Source: an uncultured Acidobacteriota bacterium
Lineage (GTDB): Bacteria > Acidobacteriota > Blastocatellia > Pyrinomonadales > Pyrinomonadaceae
DNA length: 64,000 bases
Reading direction: 5' to 3'
Assembly: GCA_937873515.1 (NCBI GenBank)
Contig: CALMYB010000022.1
Span: 55,074-119,073 of the forward strand
The notes under the pieces are model-generated. The model worked only from the letters and a program-made list of their open reading frames with translations. It was not told the DNA's origin and made no database searches. Both the position numbers and the translations under genes were made by a program. Numbering within the stretch: position 1 is the stretch's first letter; every line of letters starts with the position of its first letter. Positions 33,050-42,761 of this stretch are shown here, in pieces.

Positions 33050-34596
33050 TGAGCAACTTTTTGTTAGCACAACTGACCACGCCTAATGCGGACGTAACCT
33101 TGATCCTTCCCGAGATCGTGGTCGCACTCGCCGGTATCGTCGTAATGCTTTACGACAGCTTCTTTCCGAAACAGAAGGCGGTCTCGGGCGCCATTGGAAT
33201 GCTCGGGATCCTCATCTCGGCGGTCCTGCTTGTCCTTATGTGGGGCACCAGTTATTCGGGAGGCGCCTGGAGCGGTATGATCGCTCACGACAATCTCCGC
33301 TTGAGTTTCGGACTCGTCTTTCTGATGATCGCCGCAATGACGATACTCGCCTCGACCCTGTGGGTCGATATCGAAGGCGTTCCGACGGGCGAATTTCACG
33401 CGCTGCTTCTTTTTGCGACCTTTGGAATGATGATGATGGCCGCGGGCAACGATCTCGTTGTGATCTTCCTTGGGCTTGAGACTTCGTCGATCGCGACATA
33501 CGTAATGGCGGGTTTACGTAAAGGCGACCTTCGCTCGAATGAAAGTGCGTTGAAGTACTTTGTGCTCGGCTCCTTTGCATCTGCGTTCCTGCTCTATGGG
33601 ATGGCCCTCGTTTACGGAGCGACAGGCACGACGAATATCCCGCTTATCGCAGCAAGCGTCGGTGCGGCGAAGTTCCCTGCCTTGCTCCTTATAGGCAGTG
33701 CGATGATGATCGTCGGTTTCGGGTTCAAGGTCGCCCTGGCGCCGTTTCACGTTTGGACGCCGGATGTCTATGAAGGAGCACCTGCGCCGATCACGGGCTT
33801 TATGGCCGCAGGACCAAAAGCGGCGGCATTTTCATCGTTCCTGCGTGTATTCGTTCTCGGGTTTCCTCTTGTGGCCGGAGCACAGGCCGCCGGCATTTTG
33901 CACGAAACGTGGATCTCTCTGCTTGCCGTTCTCGGCATCATCACGATCCTATTCGGCAACGTGGCGGCGATCCTGCAGAACAACATCAAGCGAATGCTCG
34001 CCTATTCGTCGATCGCACATGCGGGCTATGCAACGGTCGGCTTTGTCGGCGCAGGTTTGGCTAAGACAGCGGCAGAGCGAAACGAAGCGATCGCTGCCGT
34101 CGCCTTCTACCTCTTTGTTTACGCGATCACGAACCTCGGTGCGTTCGCTATCGTCTCTTTGCTTGGCCAACGCAATGACCGCCGAGCCGACTTCGAAGAT
34201 TACAACGGTATCGGGTTCAAGGCTCCGCTCCTGTCGTTCTCGCTGTCGGTATTTATGCTCTCGCTTTTGGGAATGCCGCTCACGGCCGGCTTTATCGGTA
34301 AGGTTCTCGTCTTTCGGCCCGCGTTGGAATCCGGCAACGTTCTGCTTGTTGCCCTTGTGGTCGTCGCCGTGATCGGATCGGCGATCTCTGCCTACTACTA
34401 CCTGCGGCTGCTTGTCGTTATGTTCTTCCGCGAGCGCGCGGTCGATTGGACCCCGCCAAAGGTTCCAAGTGCTCTTCAGACCGCGATCGCCGCTGCTGTC
34501 GTGGCCGTACTTTACTTTGGCCTTTTCAGCGACGGCTTGATACGCAGGTTCTCGAATGCTGCGCCTAAGGCCGCAGATGTACGGGCTGAGCGATAA
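33049..34596 (+). CDS. nuoN: NADH-quinone oxidoreductase subunit N
   Basis: 515 residues, 14 helices. Signatures are FLGLETSSIATYVMAGLRKGD, SNESALKYFVLGSFASAFLLYG in pieces, FKVALAPFHVWTPDVYEGAP, NIKRMLAYSSIAHAGY and LLGMPLTAGFIGKV. It is the last recognisable complex I gene. The stop is followed at once by the GTG of an unknown 163-aa gene, so transcription probably continues. Confidence 0.96.
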   Translation: MSNFLLAQLTTPNADVTLILPEIVVALAGIVVMLYDSFFPKQKAVSGAIGMLGILISAVLLVLMWGTSYSGGAWSGMIAHDNLRLSFGLVFLMIAAMTILASTLWVDIEGVPTGEFHALLLFATFGMMMMAAGNDLVVIFLGLETSSIATYVMAGLRKGDLRSNESALKYFVLGSFASAFLLYGMALVYGATGTTNIPLIAASVGAAKFPALLLIGSAMMIVGFGFKVALAPFHVWTPDVYEGAPAPITGFMAAGPKAAAFSSFLRVFVLGFPLVAGAQAAGILHETWISLLAVLGIITILFGNVAAILQNNIKRMLAYSSIAHAGYATVGFVGAGLAKTAAERNEAIAAVAFYLFVYAITNLGAFAIVSLLGQRNDRRADFEDYNGIGFKAPLLSFSLSVFMLSLLGMPLTAGFIGKVLVFRPALESGNVLLVALVVVAVIGSAISAYYYLRLLVVMFFRERAVDWTPPKVPSALQTAIAAAVVAVLYFGLFSDGLIRRFSNAAPKAADVRAER

Positions 34597-35088
34597 GTGC
34601 GTGAATCGTTTGATTCTCTAATAGAGCGCATCCGCGAGGCTCTCGGTGCCGAGTGGCTGCCGGAACTTTACCGCAGCAAGGTGCGTTCCCAGCGAACGCG
34701 CTCTTATCTGCTTGATATACGGAGTGCTGAATGGGAACCGGAGATCCTCCACACGCTGCTTGGTGTTGAGGTGAAGGTCGGCAGGCGTCGGTTTGCATGT
34801 CCGGATCTTGCGACAGCCCGCTACATTCGGATATTTGCCCGCCTCGGCTGCCGAGAATTTGCCGTTCCATACGACATCTCAAAGATCTCACGCATAGCTG
34901 ACGAGCTTGAGACCAGTTGGCAGCGAACTCTTCTCGTTGCGGCTGAGATCTCGTCACGTCGTCCACCACGGTCGGCGATGCTTATCGGCCGGAAATTGGT
35001 GTCGGTCATGCGGGAAGAGATCGCGGACATCGGAGCCGGTGAACCAATGCCTGCATTTGACACAAGGACGCGTCAAAGGAAAAAATAA
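34597..35088 (+). CDS. Unknown basic 163-aa protein downstream of nuoN
   Basis: Begins with GTG directly after the nuoN stop. It is Arg-rich and soluble with no signal peptide (SLIERIREALGAEW, RSKVRSQRTRSYLLDIRSAEWEP, LLGVEVKVGRRRFACPDLAT, YIRIFARLGCREFAVPYDISK). The beta strand LLGVEVKVG followed by helices could suit a nucleic-acid-binding or nuclease-like fold, but no catalytic motif is certain. I do not recognise the family. It is translationally linked to nuoN by position. Confidence 0.65.
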   Translation: MRESFDSLIERIREALGAEWLPELYRSKVRSQRTRSYLLDIRSAEWEPEILHTLLGVEVKVGRRRFACPDLATARYIRIFARLGCREFAVPYDISKISRIADELETSWQRTLLVAAEISSRRPPRSAMLIGRKLVSVMREEIADIGAGEPMPAFDTRTRQRKK

Positions 35089-35138
35089 TGATCACGCGTT
35101 TTCGCAGTACATTCAAAAAGTAGATCGACCTTTAAGAG

Positions 35139-35342
35139 ATGCCGTTTTTCGATTCGGAGGACGTAGTCCTGCCGGAAAAAATTGAACTTCGCACCGCCTG
35201 CAAATTATGTGACCGCTCGACCGATGTCACGGATGAGGTGGTTTGCACCCTGCGGAGGATCGCGCAGCGGGACCAACCCGTGTTCACGTGCGCGGCGTTC
35301 GTAAGTCTTTACGGCATCCTAAATGATGATATAATCATCTGA
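35139..35342 (+). CDS. Possible small 67-aa protein with a CxxC motif
   Basis: ATG at 35139 after a weak TTAAGAG site, ending in TGA. The sequence has a CKLC pair, two further Cys (DEVVCTLRRI, PVFTCAAFVS) and ends LNDDIII, which is plausible for a small zinc-binding or redox protein. It fits between the 163-aa gene and the amidotransferase without overlap. No family is recognised and it could be a chance frame. Confidence 0.4.
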   Translation: MPFFDSEDVVLPEKIELRTACKLCDRSTDVTDEVVCTLRRIAQRDQPVFTCAAFVSLYGILNDDIII

Positions 35343-35415
35343 TGCGCGGTGGGCGCCCTTTGCGCCTGCGGCATGCGTCGTCTTGCGATGTCGTTTGACC
35401 GTAAAGTTACTGATT

Positions 35416-36333
35416 ATGCACGATAGCGTAGCAACAGCAGTTGAGTTCGAAGACAGCATATCTCCATTCTCAAACGCGAACTTTTGCCGGTACGAGCCGG
35501 TCCTCAAGCGGATCGATCATGCGAAAGTTCTGATCGTGAACGATCTTCTTCGCTACGCGTCTGACCTTTCTCCACTCGCATTTACGGATTGGAAAGGCTC
35601 TATAGAGTCGAAACTGCGGTTCGAGCGAAAGGTGTCCAGCTTAGCCTGCAATAACATCGCCGAGAATGTAATTCGGCTCGTAAAGAACCCAAAAACGCTC
35701 ACGGTCCACCTTTCCGAGGTCGAAGCGGCCGCGGAAAGATTCCAGCCGGACGCGATCGTGATGAGCGGCACATTCGCCGACTTCGATTATTACAACGCAA
35801 AGCATCTCGGCGATTTTCGTAAGTTCATTCGCGAGACCAAGATTCCCGTGCTCGCCATTTGCGGAGCTCATCAGCTTGTTGCGGTCTCATTCGGGGCTGA
35901 GTTGAAGACGCTAGATGACCTGGAGCTTGCTGAAAAGCGAAACGACCGCCTTGTCGAGTATCAGTATAGGTTCGTGAAGATCGTCGATCCGACGGATCCG
36001 ATCTTCGCCGGCCATGACGACGGATCATCGCGGCGTTGGCAGGAATATACGAACAAGGACGATATTCTTCGCGTCTGGCAAAATCACGGTGTTCAGGTTG
36101 ACGGTGTTCCAACCGGTTTTAAGCTGCTTGCGAGTTCGTATCTTTGCCGCAATCAGATGATGGTGAAGCGGAACGAAGGCCAACTCATATACTCGGTGCA
36201 GTTCCACCTCGAAAAATCATTCGAAGATTGGTCAAAGAATCCGACACGCTGGGAACACGTCAACGAAAGCCGCGACGGCCGCGTTCTTTTCGAGAATTTC
36301 CTCAAACTCGCCCTCGCCCACAACGCAGCGTAG
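35416..36333 (+). CDS. Class I glutamine amidotransferase-like protein
   Basis: About 305 residues from the ATG at 35416; an in-frame TTG lies 33 bases upstream. The GATase-1 fold is shown by VLIVNDLLRY, PDAIVMSGTF and VLAICGAHQLVAVSFGAE with nucleophile C149, plus VQFHLEKS giving H264 and E266, a complete Cys-His-Glu triad. No synthase domain is fused. It converges on a YbdK-type carboxylate-amine ligase gene, so the two may act on a gamma-glutamyl compound. The acceptor is unknown. Confidence 0.8.
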   Translation: MHDSVATAVEFEDSISPFSNANFCRYEPVLKRIDHAKVLIVNDLLRYASDLSPLAFTDWKGSIESKLRFERKVSSLACNNIAENVIRLVKNPKTLTVHLSEVEAAAERFQPDAIVMSGTFADFDYYNAKHLGDFRKFIRETKIPVLAICGAHQLVAVSFGAELKTLDDLELAEKRNDRLVEYQYRFVKIVDPTDPIFAGHDDGSSRRWQEYTNKDDILRVWQNHGVQVDGVPTGFKLLASSYLCRNQMMVKRNEGQLIYSVQFHLEKSFEDWSKNPTRWEHVNESRDGRVLFENFLKLALAHNAA

Positions 36334-36410
36334 ATTCCACAAAAGGAGCGTACACGTGTCGGTCGGCACCGTTAGGTTGAGTCCTCAGTTACCGTAGTAT
36401 TCAGTTTGGA

Positions 36411-37529
36411 CTAGAAACAATCGCCGGGCACGTTCTCGAGCGTATTCTTCATCAGCATATCGACCACGGCCTTGAAGTCGCCGCCTGATTCTTCAAAGAC
36501 GCGCAGCTGTTCGTCCGCAGATGTGCCCCGTGCAAGTATCGTATGAACATGCTCGACCTCTTTTCGCGAACCGAGCGGATCGAGAACATCATCCACAAAA
36601 TCCAGCAGCTCGTGAATGAGATCCTTTACCGGGACCTCTTTTTGCTTGCCCAGATCCAGCAGCTTGCCGTCCAGGCCGTATCGAATAGCGCGCCACTTGT
36701 TCTCAAGGATCAATCGCCGATGATAGATGCGGAAGCCGAGGTTCCGGTCGATGAGGAGATGAAGTTTCGCGACGAGTGCCTGAAAGAGTGCGGCAACGGC
36801 GATCGTATCATCGACGCGAGTTGGAATGTCGCAAACACGAAATTCGAGCGTTGGGAACTTATAATGCGGCCTAACATCCCACCAGATCTTCGAACCGTCT
36901 TGAATACAGTTCATCTTCACCAGCAGATCAACATAGCTCTGATATTGTGCGTAAGACTCAAAATGATCCGGGATCTCGGTGCGCGGGAACTTCTTAAACA
37001 CCTCGGAACGATAAGATTTGAGGCCGGTATTGTGGCCCAGCCAGAACGGCGATGATGTCGTCAGCGCAAGAATGTGCGGCAGCATATACCGAGCCGCATT
37101 CATAATATGGATACGGCGTTCAAGGTCGGGGATCCCGACGTGCACGTGCACACCGAAGATGAGCAGGCTGCGGGCGACCATTTGGAGTTCGTCGATCAGA
37201 AGCTTGTAGCGGTCGCCGTCATAGATCTGCTGCTCGCTCCATTTCGAGAAGGGATGCGTCGATGCTGCGACGATCGCCATTCCCTTTTTTTGGGCAAGGG
37301 ACGAAATGATGCATCGGAGCTTTGTGATATCCTCACGAGCTTCTTGAATATTCTTGCAGACGCCGGTGCCGACCTCGATCATCGACTGGATCATCTCCGG
37401 CTTCACTTTTTCGCCAAGAAGCAAACGGCCTTCGTCGAGAATTTCGGATACGTGCGAACGCAGTTCGCGGGTCTCGGGGTCAACTATCTGAAATTCTTCC
37501 TCAATGCCCAGCGTAAATTGATCGAACAT
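36411..37529 (-). CDS. ybdK: YbdK-type carboxylate-amine ligase (glutamate-cysteine ligase 2 family)
   Basis: 372 residues, usual family length. GCS2 signatures are FTLGIEEEFQIVDP, MIQSMIEVGTGVC, VAASTHPFSKW, GVHVHVGIPD, LTTSSPFWLG, WWDVRPHYKFPTLEFRVCD and RAIRYGLDG. E. coli YbdK has weak glutamate-cysteine ligase activity. Related enzymes are used in ergothioneine, glutathione-like and other gamma-glutamyl pathways, so the true substrate is open. Its convergent neighbour is a glutamine amidotransferase. Confidence 0.88.
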   Translation of the reverse strand: MFDQFTLGIEEEFQIVDPETRELRSHVSEILDEGRLLLGEKVKPEMIQSMIEVGTGVCKNIQEAREDITKLRCIISSLAQKKGMAIVAASTHPFSKWSEQQIYDGDRYKLLIDELQMVARSLLIFGVHVHVGIPDLERRIHIMNAARYMLPHILALTTSSPFWLGHNTGLKSYRSEVFKKFPRTEIPDHFESYAQYQSYVDLLVKMNCIQDGSKIWWDVRPHYKFPTLEFRVCDIPTRVDDTIAVAALFQALVAKLHLLIDRNLGFRIYHRRLILENKWRAIRYGLDGKLLDLGKQKEVPVKDLIHELLDFVDDVLDPLGSRKEVEHVHTILARGTSADEQLRVFEESGGDFKAVVDMLMKNTLENVPGDCF

Positions 37530-37552
37530 TTAATATCCTCGCTTTGCTAGTT

Positions 37553-37885
37553 TTATGCTTCCAGATCGAGTCGAGACCCCAAAAAACGAACGTCCTCATC
37601 TCCGACATCCTTAAACCGTACTCCGACACCGTGTCCGGGGTCCGTGTAGGCAACTACACCTTTTAGTCGCAGCTCGCGGCCATCAAGGGTCAGTGTTACA
37701 ACGAGGGGCATTCCTGCAGAAAACTCTGCGGTCGTCGTCATATAGAATCCGCCGCTTCCGATGTCGCGTGTATTGGCGATCCCCGTCGCATCGCCGCCTT
37801 CAAATCTCACGCCAACGATCAGCTTCTTTCGGTCGTTCTGCCGTCGCTCGGTCGAAAAATGTCCGCCTTCGGAGTCGGGTTTCAT
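37553..37885 (-). CDS. PilZ domain protein
   Basis: About 110 residues from the ATG at 37885 (an in-frame TTG at 37912 adds nine). The c-di-GMP-binding signature is present: RRQNDRKKL as the R-x3-R motif, then TRDIGSGGFYM as the D/N-x-S/G-x-x-G motif. It continues as the six-stranded barrel (PLVVTLTLDG, LKGVVAYTDPGHGVGVRF). It probably senses c-di-GMP made and degraded by the GGDEF and HD-GYP proteins encoded near 56-60 kb. It lies 23 bases from ybdK on the same strand. Confidence 0.85.
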   Translation of the reverse strand: MKPDSEGGHFSTERRQNDRKKLIVGVRFEGGDATGIANTRDIGSGGFYMTTTAEFSAGMPLVVTLTLDGRELRLKGVVAYTDPGHGVGVRFKDVGDEDVRFLGSRLDLEA

Positions 37886-37979
37886 GATTTCGGGTAAGGA
37901 TCGATAAAGCAACCGCGGATCCTGGTTATATGAATTTGTTTATCGTCTCCATTCTAGCCGAAAACCCGAAAAGTAGAAA

Positions 37980-38876
37980 CTATTTCTTTTCCGCGACAGT
38001 GTTAGGCGAACGTGCCGCCTCCAGAAATGCTTCGGCGGCGTGCGACAGCTGTGCATTCCTGCGGTAAATGATGTTCAATTCACGAGTCAGTTTCAGCTCA
38101 CGGATACTTATCTCCGAAAGCCGGCCATTCTCGATCTCGGCCCTTACGGCTAGTCTGGGAACAAGCGCCACACCTACCTTCTTCATCACGAGCAGCTTGA
38201 TGGCCTCAAGGGAAGGCAGCTCGACAGAGATCTGCAATTCGACGCGGTGCTTTGCGAAGGCCTCGATAACGCGTCTGCGATAAGGCGATGGTGCGTTGTG
38301 CGCGATAAAGTTCTCATCGGCAACGTCGCTGATCGAGACCGTGCTGCGGCCGGCAAGCGGATGTTCTGGCGAGACGATCATCACGAGATCGTCGGTCGCG
38401 ATCGGTACGGACACAAGCGATGTGTCGTCGGGTGAGAACGAGATCACGCCCAATTCGACCTCCCGTGCTGTGATCTGCTTCGGAATGCGGCTTGCCACGC
38501 CCCTTTGCACCTCGATCTTGATCGTCGGATGCCGCCGGAGAAATTTCTCTATAACAGGCAAAAGAAAGAAGACAGTGTGCTCGTTCGCACTTATCGTCAC
38601 CTTCCCGCGACGCAATCCTTTAAGCTCGCGAATGGCGTTCTTTGCATTTGCGCGAAGCGACAGCATCGCTTCCGCGTGTTCCAGGAGAACTTCGCCGGCA
38701 TAGGTCAAAGTGCCGTCCTTGGACGAGCGGTCAAAAAGCTTCTCGCCGACATCGTCCTCAAGCCTACGTATCGCCTGGCTGATGGCCGGCTGTGTGCGGT
38801 CCAAGGCCTCGGCCGCTCGCGAAAAGCTCTTTTCTCGGGCCACGGTTACTAAGACTTCAAGTTGGTTTATATCCAT
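37980..38876 (-). CDS. LysR family transcriptional regulator
   Basis: 298 residues. The N-terminal winged helix has the usual LysR text: INQLEVLVTVAREKSFSRAAEALDRTQPAISQAIRRLE in parts. It is followed by a periplasmic-binding-like effector domain (VTISANEHTVFFLLPVIEKF, LGVISF, PIATDDLVMIVSPEHPLAG, KKVGVALVPRLAV). It is divergently transcribed from leuABCD, and a LysR-type box lies between them. It is therefore a likely activator of leucine synthesis; the ligand is unknown. Confidence 0.92.
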   Translation of the reverse strand: MDINQLEVLVTVAREKSFSRAAEALDRTQPAISQAIRRLEDDVGEKLFDRSSKDGTLTYAGEVLLEHAEAMLSLRANAKNAIRELKGLRRGKVTISANEHTVFFLLPVIEKFLRRHPTIKIEVQRGVASRIPKQITAREVELGVISFSPDDTSLVSVPIATDDLVMIVSPEHPLAGRSTVSISDVADENFIAHNAPSPYRRRVIEAFAKHRVELQISVELPSLEAIKLLVMKKVGVALVPRLAVRAEIENGRLSEISIRELKLTRELNIIYRRNAQLSHAAEAFLEAARSPNTVAEKK

Positions 38877-38925
38877 AACAAATTCGCGCAGAACGGTGAA
38901 CTCACTGACTTTGACGACTAATAAC

Positions 38926-38939
38926 TATATTACAATATA
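38926..38939. promoter_or_regulatory. LysR-type operator between lysR-like gene and leuA
   Basis: TATATTACAATATA is a perfect 6-2-6 inverted repeat in the T-N(11-12)-A style, flanked by ATAA and TTAT that extend the symmetry imperfectly. Its centre is about 67 bases before the predicted leuA transcription start, the usual place of a LysR recognition site. It is also close to the regulator's own start region, which would allow autorepression. Confidence 0.55.
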
Positions 38940-38964
38940 TTATGGAAAATGGCGAAGCATAACG

Positions 38965-38993
38965 TTGACTTTCATTTTCTGCGTCGATAAGAT
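38965..38993 (+). promoter_or_regulatory. Sigma-70-type promoter of leuABCD
   Basis: TTGACT (38965-38970), a 17-base spacer and TAAGAT (38988-38993) predict a start near 39000 and a 55-base leader. No run of leucine codons or attenuator hairpin was seen in the leader. Confidence 0.6.
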
Positions 38994-39055
38994 TTGCGCT
39001 TGAACAGATACTCCAATTCCCTCGGAGACGCTTTTTTATTTTACGGAGAAGGTGG

Positions 39056-40231
39056 ATGACCCAAGAAAAGATACGTATCTTCGACACGACATTGCGGGAT
39101 GGCGAACAATCGCCCGGCTGTTCGATGCATCTCGATGAGAAGATCAAGATGGCTCGTCAGCTCGAGCAGCTCGGCGTCGATATCATCGAAGCAGGCTTTC
39201 CGATCGCATCCGAAGGCGATTTCAACGCAGTGCGTGCTGTGTCGGCAGAATGTCAAAATGCGACGGTCGCAGCCCTTTGCCGAACCGTCGAAGGTGACAT
39301 CTATCGTGCGGCCGAGGCACTCAAGGGAGCACGACATTCGCGAATCCATACATTCGTCGCCACATCCGACATTCACTTGGAGTATAAGCTCAAGAAAACT
39401 CGTGCCGAAGTTCTTGTGATGACACGCAACGCGGTGCGGATCGCAAAAGGATTGGCGGATGAAGTCGAATTTTCGGCCGAAGATGCTACCCGCAGCGATG
39501 TGGATTTTCTTTGCGAGATATTTGGTGTCGCGGTGGAAGAAGGTGCGACGACGATCAATGTCCCGGACACGGTCGGCTACACGCTGCCGACCGAATACGG
39601 CGGCCTGATCCGCACGGTAAAGGAACGCGTTGTCGGTGATCGCGATGTTACGATCAGCGTCCATTGTCATAACGATCTTGGGCTTGCGGTCGCAAACAGC
39701 CTTGCCGCCGTCGAAGCCGGCGCCCGACAGGTCGAATGTACGATCAACGGCATCGGTGAGCGTGCGGGGAATGCCTCGCTGGAAGAATTCGTAATGGCTT
39801 GCGTAGTTCGTGCCGATAGGATGCCGTTCGCAAATAAGATCGATACGACGGAGATCTACCGCACGAGCTCGCTGCTTACGTCGATCATCAGCTTCGGAGT
39901 TCAGCCGAACAAAGCGATCGTCGGCCGCAATGCTTTCGCACACGAAGCGGGTATTCATCAGCACGGCGTGTTGAGCAATCCGTTGTGTTACGAAATAATG
40001 ACCCCTGAGTCGGTCGGCATTATGAAGAACGACATCGTACTCGGCAAACACTCCGGGCGGCACGCATTGACCGCGCGTTACGAGGAACTCGGGTTTACAT
40101 TCGGCCAAGACGAGATCGCCGACATCTATACGCGGTTCATCGAACTCGCCGACAAGAAGAAGAATATTTACGAGCAGGACCTGATCGCGATAGTCAATGA
40201 AAGGCTGCAAGCCCAACTCTACGCGGCGTAA
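39056..40231 (+). CDS. leuA: 2-isopropylmalate synthase, short form without regulatory domain
   Basis: 391 residues with GGAGAAGG before the ATG. The TIM barrel is complete: [48 protein letters not shown] with the metal His pair, [18 protein letters not shown], and [15 protein letters not shown] with the third His. It ends soon after the [10 protein letters not shown] linker. The C-terminal leucine-binding domain of about 120 residues is absent, and leuB starts 12 bases later. It condenses acetyl-CoA with 2-oxoisovalerate. First-gene position in leuABCD supports LeuA over homocitrate or citramalate synthase. Confidence 0.88.
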   Translation: MTQEKIRIFDTTLRDGEQSPGCSMHLDEKIKMARQLEQLGVDIIEAGFPIASEGDFNAVRAVSAECQNATVAALCRTVEGDIYRAAEALKGARHSRIHTFVATSDIHLEYKLKKTRAEVLVMTRNAVRIAKGLADEVEFSAEDATRSDVDFLCEIFGVAVEEGATTINVPDTVGYTLPTEYGGLIRTVKERVVGDRDVTISVHCHNDLGLAVANSLAAVEAGARQVECTINGIGERAGNASLEEFVMACVVRADRMPFANKIDTTEIYRTSSLLTSIISFGVQPNKAIVGRNAFAHEAGIHQHGVLSNPLCYEIMTPESVGIMKNDIVLGKHSGRHALTARYEELGFTFGQDEIADIYTRFIELADKKKNIYEQDLIAIVNERLQAQLYAA

Positions 40232-40243
40232 GGTTAAAGGTTT

Positions 40244-41341
40244 ATGAAGATCACAGTTTTGCCCGGTGACGGCATCGGGCCCGAAGTAACAAGCGAAGCG
40301 ATCTCCATTTTGACCGAGGCCGCCTCCGCGTTCGCTATCGATATCGAGACAGAAGAACATCTCATCGGCGGCATCGCCATCCGTGAAAGAGGTTCGCCGT
40401 TTCCTGATGAGACGCGGAAGGCGTGCGTGGCAAGCGATGCAGTTTTTCTCGGTGCTGTCGGGACGCCTGAATATGATCATTTGCCGCCCGAGCAGCGGCC
40501 TGAGGCCGGGCTGCTCCAACTGCGAAAGGCTCTCGGCGGATTCGCGAACCTTCGACCTTCAAAAGCGATACCGGCGTTGATCGATTCTTCGCCGCTTCGA
40601 CGCGAGATCTTTTCAGGAACCGATTTGCTGATCGTTCGCGAGCTTCTTGGCGGCTTGTACTTCGGCGAACCGCGAGGATTCGAGGCGGATCGCTCGGCTG
40701 GCTACAACACTATGCGTTATTCGGTCGAAGAGATCGAACGCGTCGCCCGTGTAGCGTTCGACTCCGCCCGTGTGCGCAGCAAGAAAGTTACTTCTGTGGA
40801 TAAGGCAAATGTACTCGAAACCTCGCAGGTCTGGCGCGAGACCGTGACACGAGTTGCAGCGGATTACCCTGACGTCCGGCTCGAACACCTCTTTGTCGAT
40901 GCCTGTGCGATGCACCTCGTTACGGTCCCGACGGAGTTCGATGTGATCCTTACCGAAAATCTATTTGGCGATATTCTCTCTGACGAAGCGGCCGTGTTGA
41001 CCGGGTCGCTCGGGATGCTCGCTTCGGCAACTATCGGTTCGGAGATCGGGCTTTTCGAGCCTGTACACGGCTCGGCCCCGCAGATCGCCGGGCAGAATAT
41101 TGCAAATCCGCTTGGGACGATCGCATCTGCAGCGATGCTTCTTCGCTATTCGGCAAAGTGCGAAGCCGCGGCATTGGCCATCGAGGATGCGATCGAAAGC
41201 GTTCTTGAGGAAGGTTACAGAACAGCGGATCTCGCATCCGAAGGGACGGCAAAACTCGTTTCGACATCCGAAATGGGCGGCCTCGTCCGCGAGCGAACCA
41301 TCGCAAATGCAAAGGGCAAGATCGCCTCGCACACTGCTTAG
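40244..41341 (+). CDS. leuB: 3-isopropylmalate dehydrogenase
   Basis: 365 residues. Signatures are [69 protein letters not shown] in parts, and [19 protein letters not shown]. It oxidises and decarboxylates 3-isopropylmalate with [14 protein letters not shown] and [10 protein letters not shown] are usual substrate and cofactor segments. It is the second gene of leuABCD. Confidence 0.96.
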   Translation: MKITVLPGDGIGPEVTSEAISILTEAASAFAIDIETEEHLIGGIAIRERGSPFPDETRKACVASDAVFLGAVGTPEYDHLPPEQRPEAGLLQLRKALGGFANLRPSKAIPALIDSSPLRREIFSGTDLLIVRELLGGLYFGEPRGFEADRSAGYNTMRYSVEEIERVARVAFDSARVRSKKVTSVDKANVLETSQVWRETVTRVAADYPDVRLEHLFVDACAMHLVTVPTEFDVILTENLFGDILSDEAAVLTGSLGMLASATIGSEIGLFEPVHGSAPQIAGQNIANPLGTIASAAMLLRYSAKCEAAALAIEDAIESVLEEGYRTADLASEGTAKLVSTSEMGGLVRERTIANAKGKIASHTA

Positions 41342-41344
41342 AAG

Positions 41345-42751
41345 ATGAGAACGCTTTACGACAAGATTCGGGATTCTCATATCGTTTATGAAGGAGCTGA
41401 CAAACCGGCGCTTCTTTATATCGACCTGCATCTGATCCACGAGGTGACTTCACCGCAGGCCTTTGAAGGTTTGCGTATGAACGTGCGAAAGGTACGTCGG
41501 CCCGATCTTACGTTCGCGACCGTCGACCACGCCATTCCGACGAGGAACAGGAACCTGCCCTTCAAGGACGCGATCGCCGCCCAACAGGTCGAAACGCTGC
41601 GGAAGAACACACGCGATTTCGGCGTCAAATTCTACGATCTTGACGCCATACAGCAAGGCATCATTCACGTTTTCGGGCCGGAACAGGGACTAACGCAGCC
41701 GGGAATGACTATCGTCTGCGGGGATTCGCATACGTCCACGCACGGCGCATTCGGTGCGTTGGCGTTCGGTATTGGAACCAGCGAGGTCGAACACGTTCTG
41801 GCCACGCAGACGCTTCAGCAAAAGAAAGCAAAGAATCTACAGATCAAGGTCGAAGGCGATCTTCAGTTCGGAGTTACAGCAAAGGACCTGATCCTTGCGG
41901 TCATCAACCGCATCGGCACGGATGGCGGTACCGGCTCCGTCATCGAATACACGGGCTCCGCGATTCGCGGCCTTTCGATGGAAGGGCGAATGACCGTCTG
42001 CAATATGAGCATCGAGGCCGGTGCGAAAGCGGGCTTGATCGCGCCGGACGAAAAGACTTTCGAATATCTAAAGGACCGAACCTACGCACCGCAAGGAGCC
42101 CGTTGGCAGCAGGCGATAGAGGCTTGGTCGACGCTTCCGACCGACGAAGGTGCAGCGTACGACCGAACGGTGGAATTCGACGCCGCGGAGATAGAGCCTT
42201 TTGTTACGTGGGGAACCTCTCCCGGGATGTCGGCGCCCGTGAGTAAGAGCGTTCCTGACGGGCCGGAGAGTTCAGACAAGAATAGTCGGAGTTCCTTTGA
42301 GCGAGCTCTCGAGTATATGGGCCTTGAACCATCGCAAAAGATCGAGAATATTGAGATCGACCGGGCGTTCATCGGCTCTTGCACGAATTCACGTATCGAA
42401 GATCTCCGAGAGGCGGCCAAGGTCGCAAAGGGCTATTCCGTCAGCGATAAAGTCAACGCGATGGTCGTCCCCGGCTCGATGCTTGTCAAACAGCAGGCTG
42501 AGAAAGAAGGCCTTGCAGAGATCTTTGTGAATGCCGGTTTTGAATGGCGAGATGCGGGCTGCTCGATGTGTCTCGCGATGAACGACGATATTCTGGCCGA
42601 AGGCGAACGCTGCGCCTCGACGAGCAATCGGAACTTCGAAGGCCGACAAGGCCGCGGCGGCCGAACACATCTCGTGAGCCCCGCAATGGCGGCCGCAGCC
42701 GCGATCGCGGGACATTTTGTCGATGTCCGGGAATGGAGGTTCAACGATTAA
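41345..42751 (+). CDS. leuC: 3-isopropylmalate dehydratase large subunit
   Basis: 468 residues. Aconitase-family motifs are [20 protein letters not shown] in parts, [41 protein letters not shown] in parts, [13 protein letters not shown], and [13 protein letters not shown] with the remaining cluster cysteines. It binds a [4Fe-4S] cluster and isomerises 2- to 3-isopropylmalate with LeuD. It starts three bases after the leuB stop. Confidence 0.97.
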   Translation: MRTLYDKIRDSHIVYEGADKPALLYIDLHLIHEVTSPQAFEGLRMNVRKVRRPDLTFATVDHAIPTRNRNLPFKDAIAAQQVETLRKNTRDFGVKFYDLDAIQQGIIHVFGPEQGLTQPGMTIVCGDSHTSTHGAFGALAFGIGTSEVEHVLATQTLQQKKAKNLQIKVEGDLQFGVTAKDLILAVINRIGTDGGTGSVIEYTGSAIRGLSMEGRMTVCNMSIEAGAKAGLIAPDEKTFEYLKDRTYAPQGARWQQAIEAWSTLPTDEGAAYDRTVEFDAAEIEPFVTWGTSPGMSAPVSKSVPDGPESSDKNSRSSFERALEYMGLEPSQKIENIEIDRAFIGSCTNSRIEDLREAAKVAKGYSVSDKVNAMVVPGSMLVKQQAEKEGLAEIFVNAGFEWRDAGCSMCLAMNDDILAEGERCASTSNRNFEGRQGRGGRTHLVSPAMAAAAAIAGHFVDVREWRFND

Positions 42752-42761
42752 CTAGCTTCCA

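Noticed and set aside
40232..40243. Frameshift explaining the short leuA
   Set aside because: Only 12 bases separate leuA from leuB and no regulatory-domain sequence appears in any frame there, so the short form seems genuine.
39041..40519. Long open frame of 492 codons on the minus strand
   Set aside because: It is antisense to leuA and the start of leuB, whose protein signatures are unmistakable; it reflects codon bias.
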